From Methylomonas methanica MC09 (GTDB taxonomy: Bacteria; Pseudomonadota; Gammaproteobacteria; Methylococcales; Methylomonadaceae): DNA of 64,000 bases. Below, one piece after another: positions 34,073 to 42,357 of this stretch; positions within the stretch are counted from its first letter, which is position 1, and every line of letters starts with the position of its first letter. Where the stretch lies: contig NC_015572.1 in assembly GCF_000214665.1 (NCBI RefSeq), positions 3,410,001 to 3,474,000 on the forward strand. The letters run 5' to 3'. The position numbers and the translations under genes are program-made. The notes below the pieces were generated by a model. The model had not been told where the DNA came from and searched no databases. It saw only the letters and a list, made by a program, of their open reading frames with translations.

Positions 34073-35515
34073 TCAGGTTGATTTGGAGTTGTTACTCATT
34101 GAAGGCAAGGGACAAGGCGACGACCGCGAGGCTTTCAATGTAGTCCCTTGCGGAGTGTAGCAATTGGGATCTGCGGGCGCGTCTTCAGCGGCCCGGCCAT
34201 GAATGCCCCAGGTCAGCGGTTGATCCTGAGCGTAGCGCTTGCCGAGTACCTGCGCGATTTGGGCTCTTGCCAATTCGACGCCCAGATAAAAAGCATGCCC
34301 GCCATCGTTCTCGACGCCCAAATGCGGATATAAGGCAAAGGGATCGTTGTCGGACCATAATCCGTCACGGTTGAAGATATGAATGCCTTCAGCGGAAATC
34401 ATGATGCGAAAACTGGGGTCACGGATGGCGGCCTGTAATTCCTGTATTTCCGCCAGCGACAATGGAAACGGTGCCCGTTCATGCAGCGCCATCAAGCCAT
34501 CATCAATATGCTTCGGCAACCGGTTGCTTTCCCGTGCGGCCAGCATGATACGGCGAGCTAGATCGGCTTCCTTGATCGCCTTGCAGGCATGCTTACTCAC
34601 CTGCGTCGCCAGAATGTGGCGAACGTGCAGCTCAGAACAAATACCCAACAGCATGGCGTTCATCCCGGCGGTATCGGCATGGGTCAGTTCGGTGAGATTA
34701 CCCACACCCATCATGATTTCCACGTCCGGATGCCGCCGCCGTACTTCGTGGTAGCGGACTAAGGAATCGATGAAGCCAAAATGGATGGGGTCGAGAATGG
34801 GGTCGACGATGAATGGTCGACCCTTGGCCTGCATTTTGGCGATAACGCGATCAAGCGAATCCAGATCGGCGTGCGGTGTGGAAATCAGCACCGGGGTCGA
34901 AGCCACTTCATCGGCAATCCACAGCGTTTCTTCATTCAGGCTCAACAGAAAATCAGCACCCGCACGTCCCGCCAACAATAAATTCTCAGGGTCAAGCGAA
35001 TCCACGCTGACCAAAAAACCTTCGCTCTTCAACGTCTTGATGGCATCGGCCAAATGGGGAAATGGTGTTGCCGGCAAACACCCCAGATCAATGACATCCG
35101 CACCGTCACGCCGGTAAGCCTCGGCGCGGCGAATGATGGCCGGGACATCAATGTGAGGCGCTTCGACAACCTCACCAAAGATAAGCAGTTCATAACGGCT
35201 CAGGTCCAGGCGTTTTCGCACTTTGCCAAAGAATTCCGGCAAATCGTTCAGCTCCTCCGGTCCTCGTTCAACGGGTATGCCAAGTTCTTGAGATAAAGCG
35301 TCCAAATCACCTCGGCAGCGGCCGGGAACCAGAATCCGGTCTGCACCAAAGGTGTCGGTCAAACGGCGTTTAATCATATCGGCGGTCATTAGTGCAGCCA
35401 CCGTAATGCCCAGGACATGAACGGTGTATTCAAATTCAGGCGCCATGTCTTCAATAGTGCGCCGCAATTGCTTTTCGGCCAATTTGCCGGTAAGGAACAG
35501 AATATGTTCAGCCAT
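34073..35515 (-). CDS. Dihydropteroate synthase-like protein (H4MPT-linked type)
   Basis: The 480-residue protein has an N-terminal domain of about 130 residues and a central pterin-binding TIM barrel (DGADVIDLGCLPATPFPHLADAIKTLKSEGFLVSVDSL; FIVDPILDP; IMMGVGNLTELTHADTAGMNAMLLG). It fits the dihydropteroate-synthase-related family (TIGR00284/DUF6513) found in archaea and methylotrophs that use tetrahydromethanopterin. The exact reaction is not established. It is the last gene of the ftfL-metF operon, 38 bases after metF. Confidence 0.82.
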   Translation of the reverse strand: MAEHILFLTGKLAEKQLRRTIEDMAPEFEYTVHVLGITVAALMTADMIKRRLTDTFGADRILVPGRCRGDLDALSQELGIPVERGPEELNDLPEFFGKVRKRLDLSRYELLIFGEVVEAPHIDVPAIIRRAEAYRRDGADVIDLGCLPATPFPHLADAIKTLKSEGFLVSVDSLDPENLLLAGRAGADFLLSLNEETLWIADEVASTPVLISTPHADLDSLDRVIAKMQAKGRPFIVDPILDPIHFGFIDSLVRYHEVRRRHPDVEIMMGVGNLTELTHADTAGMNAMLLGICSELHVRHILATQVSKHACKAIKEADLARRIMLAARESNRLPKHIDDGLMALHERAPFPLSLAEIQELQAAIRDPSFRIMISAEGIHIFNRDGLWSDNDPFALYPHLGVENDGGHAFYLGVELARAQIAQVLGKRYAQDQPLTWGIHGRAAEDAPADPNCYTPQGTTLKASRSSPCPLPSMSNNSKST

Positions 35516-35553
35516 CTGTTACGCATGCTCAAAGACGACGCCACAGGCAATAC

Positions 35554-36327
35554 TCAACCTGTTACAGATAGGGTGGTAGGACTTGGACTGGCCAATTTGA
35601 TGCGTTCGAAGTATTTTTTTAACTCTACCTTGATCGGCATGAAATACACATGCCAACCGTTCTCTGCCGCCGAGCCGATCAGCCGGTTGGCGAACTCGAC
35701 ATTCCAATCGTAATCTGGCCGGAAATGCTTGGGAAATTTGACATGATTCTTCACTTCCCAATAATTCTGCGAGGCCGACGTCACCACAGGGCTGATACCG
35801 ATATAGGTTTCCAGGCCGTCCATGTGTTCGGCAAACAGTTCCACCAGCCGATGATCGTAGAACGGTTGCGAAAAAAAACCGTTGGCGCCGGCATCGGCCT
35901 TGCGCTGGATATAATGGCATTCGTGTTGCAAGCCTTGTCGATGCGGATCAAACCCGGCATAGATGTTCAGTTTCGGAAAGCGCCTGCGTACCGCCCGGAT
36001 CAGGTCTACCACGTCGGTATTACAATAGCTGCGTTTCAGGCCTTCCGGCGGGTCGCCGGTGACCAGCAACACGTTGTCGAGCTGATAACCTTCAATAATG
36101 CGATACAGCTCGCCGCTTTCGATTTTGAAATCGATGGCCCGGAAATGCGGAATAAACCGGTATTGGTTCCGATCGACATGCCTCGCCAGTTGCCAGCTGC
36201 GCATAGCGAAGCGCTGGATATCCGGTACGTTGATGATATTAATGCAGTCATTCAGACTCTGCACAAACGCATATTGTTTTTCAAAGGCGTCCAAGGTTCT
36301 GGGGACGATTTCAAACGAAATGTTCAT
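35554..36327 (-). CDS. Methylenetetrahydrofolate reductase-like protein (short form)
   Basis: This 257-residue protein is a MetF-like FAD barrel: ISFEIVPRTLDAFEKQYAF, VLLVTGDPPEGLKRSY, NIYAGFDPHRQGLQHECHYIQRKADAGANGFFSQPFYD and YIGISPVVTSAS. It is shorter than E. coli MetF (about 296 residues). Its ATG overlaps the ftfL stop (TAATG). Methylene-H4F reduction would link one-carbon oxidation to methionine synthesis. A C1-oxidation variant of MTHFR is also possible in methylotrophs. Confidence 0.82.
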   Translation of the reverse strand: MNISFEIVPRTLDAFEKQYAFVQSLNDCINIINVPDIQRFAMRSWQLARHVDRNQYRFIPHFRAIDFKIESGELYRIIEGYQLDNVLLVTGDPPEGLKRSYCNTDVVDLIRAVRRRFPKLNIYAGFDPHRQGLQHECHYIQRKADAGANGFFSQPFYDHRLVELFAEHMDGLETYIGISPVVTSASQNYWEVKNHVKFPKHFRPDYDWNVEFANRLIGSAAENGWHVYFMPIKVELKKYFERIKLASPSPTTLSVTG

Positions 36328-38000
36328 TAAAACAACCCGCTGATCACGCCGTCGTCGCTGATGTCGATGCGTTCCGCGGCCGGGATTTTAGGTAGGCCCG
36401 GCATAGTCATCATGTCGCCGGCGATGGCGACGATGAAACCGGCACCGTTGGCGAGGCGCACTTCGCTGATTTCGACGGTGTGGCTGCTCGGAGCGCTCTT
36501 GTTGTTGGGATTGGTCGAAAACGACATCTGGGTTTTGGCCATGCAGATCGGGAAATGACCGTAGTTGGTCTGCAAAGCTTTAATCTCGCCCATGACCTTC
36601 GGGCTTGCGCTGACGCTGCCCGCACCGTATAGCTTGGTGGCGATGGCTTCAATCTTGTCCCACAGCGGCAATTCGCTGTCATATACGTAACTAAAGCCCG
36701 GTTTGCGGTGATCGACGATATTCAACACTTCGCGCGCCAAATCTTCGGCGCCGGCACTTCCTTGCGCCCAGTGCTTAGCCACCACGCATTTGGCGCCCAA
36801 GGCTTCGCATTGGCTTTTCAGCAAGTTAATTTCGGCATCGGTGTCGAAGGTGAAATGGTTGATACTGACCACGCAGGGCAGGCCGTAGTGGTTCTGGATG
36901 TTGTTCAAATGGCGCTCCAGATTGGCGAAGCCTTTTTCCAAAGCCGCCAGATTTTCCCGGTTCAATTCATCCTTGTCGACGCCGCCATGGAATTTCAGCG
37001 CCCGCACCGTGGCGACCAATACCACCGCCGACGGCTTCAGACCGGACATCCGGCATTTGATGTCCAGAAACTTCTCGGCCCCCAGATCGGCACCGAAGCC
37101 GGCTTCTGTGACCGCGTAATCGGCCAATTTCAACGCGGTTTTGGTGGCAGTGACGGTATTGCAGCCGTGGGCAATGTTAGCGAACGGGCCGCCGTGGATG
37201 ATGGCCAAGTTGTTTTCCAGCGTCTGCACCAGATTGGGCTTGATGGCGTCTTTCAAAATTGCTGCCATCGCGCCGTGGGCGTTGAGATCGCTGGCGAATA
37301 CCGGCGTGACCTTATCGGACTTGTAACCGATGACGATACGGCCCAGTCGTTCTTTTAGATCGGCTCGGCTGGTGGCCAGGCACAGAATCGCCATCACTTC
37401 CGAAGCCACGACGATGTCGAAACCGTCCTCGCGCAGATAACCGTTGGCGGCGCCACCCATGCCGACCACGATCTTGCGAAGAGCCCGGTCGTTCATGTCG
37501 ATGACGCGCTTCCATTGAATGCGGCGCGGATCGATATCCAGTTTGTTGCCGTGGTTGATGTGGTTATCGATCAACGCCGATAACAAATTATGCGCAACGC
37601 CGATGGCATGAAAGTTACCGGTAAAATGCAGATTGATATCTTCCATCGGCACCACTTGCGCATAACCGCCGCCGGCCGCACCGCCTTTCATGCCGAAGCA
37701 AGGGCCTAACGAGGGTTCGCGCAGGCAAATGATGGTTTTCTTACCGATACGGTTCAACGCGTCGCCGAGGCCAACCGTAGTGGTGGTTTTGCCTTCGCCA
37801 GCCGGCGTCGGCGAAATAGCCGTGACCAGAATCAGCTTGCCGTCAGGTTTATCGGCCAGACTATTCATATATTTCAACGAAATTTTGGCTTTGTAATGGC
37901 CGTAAGGATCGAGATGTTCGGTGGGAATGCCAAATTTTTCGTCGGCCAAATCGATGATGGGGCGCATTTGGGCTTGTTGGGCGATTGCAATGTCTGACAT
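36327..38000 (-). CDS. ftfL: Formate-tetrahydrofolate ligase
   Basis: The 557-residue length and motifs fit formyltetrahydrofolate synthetase: [23 protein letters not shown] (ATP loop), [23 protein letters not shown] and [13 protein letters not shown]. It makes 10-formyl-H4F from formate, ATP and H4F. In methylotrophs this directs formate carbon to assimilation. The start at 38000 is the family start MSDIAIA with AAAGGAAAA-type context; a longer frame is rejected. It heads the ftfL-metF-DHPS-like operon. Confidence 0.95.
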   Translation of the reverse strand: MSDIAIAQQAQMRPIIDLADEKFGIPTEHLDPYGHYKAKISLKYMNSLADKPDGKLILVTAISPTPAGEGKTTTTVGLGDALNRIGKKTIICLREPSLGPCFGMKGGAAGGGYAQVVPMEDINLHFTGNFHAIGVAHNLLSALIDNHINHGNKLDIDPRRIQWKRVIDMNDRALRKIVVGMGGAANGYLREDGFDIVVASEVMAILCLATSRADLKERLGRIVIGYKSDKVTPVFASDLNAHGAMAAILKDAIKPNLVQTLENNLAIIHGGPFANIAHGCNTVTATKTALKLADYAVTEAGFGADLGAEKFLDIKCRMSGLKPSAVVLVATVRALKFHGGVDKDELNRENLAALEKGFANLERHLNNIQNHYGLPCVVSINHFTFDTDAEINLLKSQCEALGAKCVVAKHWAQGSAGAEDLAREVLNIVDHRKPGFSYVYDSELPLWDKIEAIATKLYGAGSVSASPKVMGEIKALQTNYGHFPICMAKTQMSFSTNPNNKSAPSSHTVEISEVRLANGAGFIVAIAGDMMTMPGLPKIPAAERIDISDDGVISGLF

Positions 38001-38053
38001 GGAGGCTTTCCAAAGGAAAAAGTTAAATCTGATTTTAAATCGGTGTTTGTGAA

Positions 38054-38074
38054 ACCCCGGCACTCAGCCGGGGT
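38054..38074 (-). terminator. Hairpin after metE
   Basis: ACCCCGGC, loop ACTCA, GCCGGGGT form a perfect 8-bp GC-rich stem between metE and ftfL. On the minus strand only a short T run follows (TTTC), so it is either a weak intrinsic terminator or a processing hairpin. Confidence 0.6.
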
Positions 38075-38094
38075 GATTGATACCGGAATGAGCG

Positions 38095-40386
38095 TTAGCC
38101 TAACGAAGCACGCAAGGTTTTAGCGGCGGCCACCATGTTGGTCAGCGCTGGTATCACCTCAGCCCACTGGCGGGTTTTCAGGCCGCAATCCGGATTGACC
38201 CACAGTTGTTCAGTCGGAACGCGCTCGGCGGCCTTGTGCATCAGTGCCACGATATGCTGTTCGCTCGGGATATTGGGGGAATGGATGTCGTACACGCCGG
38301 GGCCAATGCCATTCGGGTAGTTGAAATGCTCGAACGCATCCAGCAACTCCATGTCGGAACGCGAGGTCTCGATGGTGATGGCGTCGGCATCCATATCGGC
38401 GATGGCAGCGATGATGTCGTTGAACTCGGAATAGCACATGTGGGTGTGAATCTGCGTCTCATCCGCCACGCCGTTAGCCGTGATACGGAACGATTCCACC
38501 GCCCAATCCAGATACTCCTGCCATTGCGATTTGCGTAGCGGCAAGCCTTCGCGCAAGGCCGCCTCGTCGATTTGTATCACGCCAATCCCTGCCTTCTCCA
38601 GATCCAGCACCTCCTCGCGGATAGCCAGCGCCAGTTGCTTGCAGGTGACCGAGCGAGGTTGATCGTCGCGAACGAACGACCAATTCAGGATGGTCACCGG
38701 CCCGGTCAGCATGCCTTTCATTGGCGTGTCGGTCAGCGATTGGGCGTAACTGATCCATTCGACGGTCATCGGCTGCGGACGGCTGATGTCGCCGAACAGG
38801 ATGGGCGGTTTGACGCAGCGCGAGCCGTAAGACTGCACCCAGCCAGACTGGCTGAAGGCGTAGCCGTTGAGCTGTTCGCCGAAGTATTCCACCATGTCGT
38901 TACGCTCGGCTTCGCCATGCACGAACACGTCCAGGCCCAGCGCCTCCTGTTCGCGCACGCAACGGGCGATTTCGGCCCGCATGGCGGCTTTATAACCGGC
39001 TGCATCCAGTTTGCCGGACTTGAATTGGCTACGTGCCAGGCGAATTTCCGAAGTCTGTGGAAACGAACCGATGGTGGTGGTGGGGAACTTGGGTAGTTTC
39101 AACAACGCGGCCTGCTTAAGCGCGCGTTGCGCATAAGAGCTCTGGCGCTGGCCGAGTTTTGCGTCGATCTTGGCCAGTGCGGCCTTGACCGCCGGATTGT
39201 TGACCCGCGATGAGTTGCGGCGCGCCTTGATGGCGGCGCGATTGGCGTCCAGTTCGGCTTTGACCGCATCGCGCCCCCGGTTGAGTGCGGTTGCCAGCAC
39301 CTGCAATTCGCCGAGTTTCTGCTTGGCAAAGGCCAGCCAGGATTTGATTTCAGCGTCGAGTTTCTGCTCACTGTCCAGATCGACCGGCACGTGCAGCAGC
39401 GAGCACGACGGCGCAAGCCACAGGCGTTCGCCCAGTTGTTGTGCGATGGGTTCAAGCCAATCCAGCACGGCGTTGAGGTCGGTCTTCCAGATATTGCGGC
39501 CGTTGATCACGCCAAGCGACAACACCTTGTCCGCTGATAATCGAATAATCAGCGGCTCGATGTCGTCGCGGCCGTTGACGGCATCGACATGCAGGCCGGC
39601 CACCGGCAGATTGGCGGCGAGATTGCGGTTTTCCGCCAGTTGGCCGAAATAGGTCGCCAGCAACAATTTGACGCGGCTATCTTGCAAGTTGTGGTATGCG
39701 GTGTTGAAAGCATGTCGCCACTCGGCATCAAGTTCTGTAACCAGAATCGGTTCGTCGATCTGTACCCATTCGACGCCTTGAGCGGCAAGCGTTTCCAGCA
39801 ATTCGGCGTAAACCGGCAGCAGCTTGGGCAACAGCGCGAGCTTGTTGGAATCGTCCTTGGCCTTGCCTAACCACAGATAAGTGACTGGGCCGATAATCAC
39901 CGGCTTGACGGTGACGCCCTGGGCCTTGGCTTCCGCCAGTTGTTCCAGCAAGCGGGAAGCATCCAGCTTGAATTCAGTGGCGGCAGTGAATTCGGGCACG
40001 ATGTAGTGGTAGTTGGTATCGAACCATTTGGTCATTTCGCCGGCGGCTACGCCCCCGCAGCACTGAGCATTGCTGGCGGATTGCGCTGAACGGCCACGAG
40101 CGACGCGAAAGTAATTGTCCAGGGCATCGCCGTGGAAATCTTGCACCCGTTCGGGCAAGTTGCCCAAGGTAAAGCTCATGTCCAGCACTTGGTCGTAAAA
40201 GGCAAAATCCCCGACCGGCACCCAATCCAATCCGGATTGCAGTTGCCAATGGCGTTGGCGTAACTGCTGGCCAAGCGTTTTCAGATCGTCTCGCGAGGAC
40301 TCGCCTTTCCAGTAAGCTTCCAAAGCAAACTTTAGCTCGCGCTTGGCACCGATCCGGGGGAAACCTAAATTGTGAATTTTCGTCAT
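38095..40386 (-). CDS. metE: Cobalamin-independent methionine synthase
   Basis: The 763-residue protein is MetE. It starts [29 protein letters not shown] and carries the C-terminal zinc-site motifs [11 protein letters not shown] (His and Cys) and [12 protein letters not shown] (Cys). It moves a methyl group from 5-methyl-H4PteGlu to homocysteine without B12. The ATG at 40386 is the family start. It is divergent from metR, with a palindrome in the shared region. No cobalamin riboswitch is seen before this gene. Confidence 0.96.
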   Translation of the reverse strand: MTKIHNLGFPRIGAKRELKFALEAYWKGESSRDDLKTLGQQLRQRHWQLQSGLDWVPVGDFAFYDQVLDMSFTLGNLPERVQDFHGDALDNYFRVARGRSAQSASNAQCCGGVAAGEMTKWFDTNYHYIVPEFTAATEFKLDASRLLEQLAEAKAQGVTVKPVIIGPVTYLWLGKAKDDSNKLALLPKLLPVYAELLETLAAQGVEWVQIDEPILVTELDAEWRHAFNTAYHNLQDSRVKLLLATYFGQLAENRNLAANLPVAGLHVDAVNGRDDIEPLIIRLSADKVLSLGVINGRNIWKTDLNAVLDWLEPIAQQLGERLWLAPSCSLLHVPVDLDSEQKLDAEIKSWLAFAKQKLGELQVLATALNRGRDAVKAELDANRAAIKARRNSSRVNNPAVKAALAKIDAKLGQRQSSYAQRALKQAALLKLPKFPTTTIGSFPQTSEIRLARSQFKSGKLDAAGYKAAMRAEIARCVREQEALGLDVFVHGEAERNDMVEYFGEQLNGYAFSQSGWVQSYGSRCVKPPILFGDISRPQPMTVEWISYAQSLTDTPMKGMLTGPVTILNWSFVRDDQPRSVTCKQLALAIREEVLDLEKAGIGVIQIDEAALREGLPLRKSQWQEYLDWAVESFRITANGVADETQIHTHMCYSEFNDIIAAIADMDADAITIETSRSDMELLDAFEHFNYPNGIGPGVYDIHSPNIPSEQHIVALMHKAAERVPTEQLWVNPDCGLKTRQWAEVIPALTNMVAAAKTLRASLG

Positions 40387-40452
40387 GAGTAAGTCCTTTC
40401 TATTGAATGTTTGACACATAAAACATTGTAAACAGACAATAGAATGAAGATA

Positions 40453-40472
40453 ATCGATGATTCTTCATCGAT
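40453..40472. promoter_or_regulatory. Palindrome in the metE-metR spacer, possible MetR site
   Basis: ATCGATGA and TCATCGAT, separated by TTCT, form a perfect inverted repeat. It also lies within a wider TGAAGA...TCTTCA pair (40445-40467). LysR regulators bind such interrupted palindromes in divergent spacers. It is not an exact match to the enteric MetR box. Confidence 0.5.
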
Positions 40473-40493
40473 TTATGAGACATATTCATAACT

Positions 40494-41378
40494 ATGGAAT
40501 TGATCCACTTGCGCATCCTGCTGGCGTTAAAACGCCACGGCACACTCAGTGCCGCCGCCGAAACCCTGAATCTAACCCAATCGGCGTTGTCGCATCAAAT
40601 CAAAAACCTGGAACAACGCTTGGGCGTGACGCTGTGGTACAAGCAGGGCCGTTCGCTGGTGTTGAGCCAGGCCGGGCGCTATTTATCCGAGGTGGCCGAG
40701 TCGGTGATCGCCACCGTCGACTCGGCGGAAAACCACTTGGCGCAACTGGCCAAAGGCAAAACCGGCAAATTGACCATCGGCATCGAATGCCACGCCTGTT
40801 ACGAATGGTTCCGCAACATTCTGCAACCCTATCTGCGCGCCTGGCCGGATTTGACGGTCGAAGTCACCTCGCGTTACCGCTTCGAATCGTTCGAAGCCAT
40901 CCGTCAATACAAACTGGATGCGGTGCTGACCTCGGACCCGGTCGATAACGGCCTGCTGAGTTACCAGCCGCTGTTCGATTTTGAGCTAGTTTTGATAGTT
41001 GCTGATAACCACCCTTTGGCTAGCCGCACTGAGATCACGCCCGACGATTTACGTGGCGAAACCGTGTTGACCTACCCGGTAGCCCGCGAACGGCTGGACA
41101 TGTTCCGCAAGGTGCTGCAACCGGCCGGCATCGAACCCGCCGCCCATATTCAAGTCGAGGAAACCGACATCATGCTGCAACTGGCCGCCGCCGGCCGCGG
41201 CGTCTGTTTGCTGCCGGAATGGCTGCTAGCCGACAAATCCGCCAAACTGGGTTTGACCGGGCTGCGCTTTGCTAGTTTGCCCATCGGTAAGACCATGTAT
41301 CTGGCCTGCCGACACGAGGATGCGGAGCTGGAATATTTACAATGGCTGGTGGAACATGCCGGTGGTGCGGTGAAGTGA
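40494..41378 (+). CDS. metR: LysR-family regulator MetR
   Basis: The 294-residue protein has a LysR winged helix at the N-terminus (LIHLRILLALKRHGTLSAAAETLNLTQSALSHQIKNLEQRLG). The effector domain has the MetR-specific pattern IGIECHACYEWFRNILQPYLRAWPDL. MetR activates metE in response to homocysteine. The divergent metE gene strongly supports the assignment. Confidence 0.92.
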   Translation: MELIHLRILLALKRHGTLSAAAETLNLTQSALSHQIKNLEQRLGVTLWYKQGRSLVLSQAGRYLSEVAESVIATVDSAENHLAQLAKGKTGKLTIGIECHACYEWFRNILQPYLRAWPDLTVEVTSRYRFESFEAIRQYKLDAVLTSDPVDNGLLSYQPLFDFELVLIVADNHPLASRTEITPDDLRGETVLTYPVARERLDMFRKVLQPAGIEPAAHIQVEETDIMLQLAAAGRGVCLLPEWLLADKSAKLGLTGLRFASLPIGKTMYLACRHEDAELEYLQWLVEHAGGAVK

Positions 41379-41516
41379 ATATGGGAATACTTTTTGAGGT
41401 GTAATCCATCAAGACTGTTCACAGTATACCGTTCTTCATAACAACTGGTTTTCTATCATGGATGGCCGTGATATTTTTATTAACCTATTGAGATTGTCAA
41501 CTTTAAGGAAATAAGC

Positions 41517-41867
41517 ATGAATCTTCTAAAAAAGTCAGACGAAGAAATTCTCAATGAGATAACACCCATCATGGATAATATGATGGAAGGCTCCACTGAA
41601 ATTAATCACGCGAAGCATTCGCGTGACTTTACAGATAGAATGAAGGCAGTTGTTACTCCAGAAAGTCTTGAGTACATGTGCAATGACTACCAATCAAGAT
41701 GGGGATTATTTGGCAAACGAGAGTTTGTCGCCCTATTTAGGCGAAAGCATTCGATAGCAGTGGTCTGGAAACAATATTGCTCTAATTCAACAGATGAGTA
41801 TGTTGCCGAAGCTGTATTTGTCGAACGTAATAATCGTTTGCTGATAGATCATGCTATGGTCTATTAA
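41517..41867 (+). CDS. Hypothetical protein (116 aa)
   Basis: This soluble acidic protein is not recognised. It has a helical first half (KKSDEEILNEITPIMDNMMEGSTEINHAKHSRDFTDRM) and a beta-rich second half (FVALFRRKHSIAVVWKQYC; YVAEAVFVERNNRLLIDHAMVY). It resembles small NTF2-like or immunity-type proteins only in its layout. It has a good AAGGAA site. Codon use is more AT-rich than neighbours. Confidence 0.55.
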   Translation: MNLLKKSDEEILNEITPIMDNMMEGSTEINHAKHSRDFTDRMKAVVTPESLEYMCNDYQSRWGLFGKREFVALFRRKHSIAVVWKQYCSNSTDEYVAEAVFVERNNRLLIDHAMVY

Positions 41868-42038
41868 CTTTTCGGCAAGAAATCTATCATGGCTCCATGT
41901 TTTAAGGATTTGAATGTCAGAAACTTGGTGCAAATCTGCATTAGACCCTATATATAGTCAAAATAGACCAAAAAAAGAACTATATGTTGTATTTATTGCT
42001 TGACAGCAACTCCAGATCGACCTAACATTTCCCTCCAA

Positions 42039-42228
42039 GACGGTTCCCCCCAAGGGGATTAAAAGGGAATCCGGTTGGCGTTTGTGTACTGTTCGCATGA
42101 TCGTCTGAAAACCGGAGCTGCCCCCGCAACTGTAATCGGCGAGTTGAGGTTCAATCCGTGCCACTGGACGCGAGTCCGGGAAGGCCGAACCGAAACGGCG
42201 ACCCGAAAGCCAGGAGACCTGCCCTCGA
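42039..42228 (+). ncRNA. Cobalamin (B12) riboswitch
   Basis: The sequence holds the conserved blocks of the cobalamin riboswitch in order: AAAAGGGAATCCGGT (42060), the B12 box region GAGCTGCCCCCGCAACTGTA (42116-42135), GTGCCACTGG, GTCCGGGAAGGC and AAGCCAGGAGACCTGCC (42207-42223). It lies 130 bases upstream of nrdA on the same strand. A hairpin that would bury the nrdA ribosome binding site follows it. It should switch off class I ribonucleotide reductase when B12 is plentiful. Confidence 0.95.
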
Positions 42229-42336
42229 AACCTTTATCAACCAGGAGCGGGGTGTCTCCGAGGACGATGGCAAGTATCGCGGTTCGGGCTATTTTGGCTT
42301 CCGTTTTACATCTGCCGTTGCGGCTTCGTGTCCCCA

Positions 42337-42351
42337 CTCCACTGTGTGGAG
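42337..42351 (+). promoter_or_regulatory. RBS-sequestering hairpin before nrdA
   Basis: CTCCAC, loop TGT, GTGGAG form a perfect stem whose right arm contains the GGAG ribosome binding site of nrdA, 6 bases before the ATG. This is the likely OFF structure of the B12 riboswitch expression platform. Confidence 0.75.
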
Positions 42352-42357
42352 AAACAC

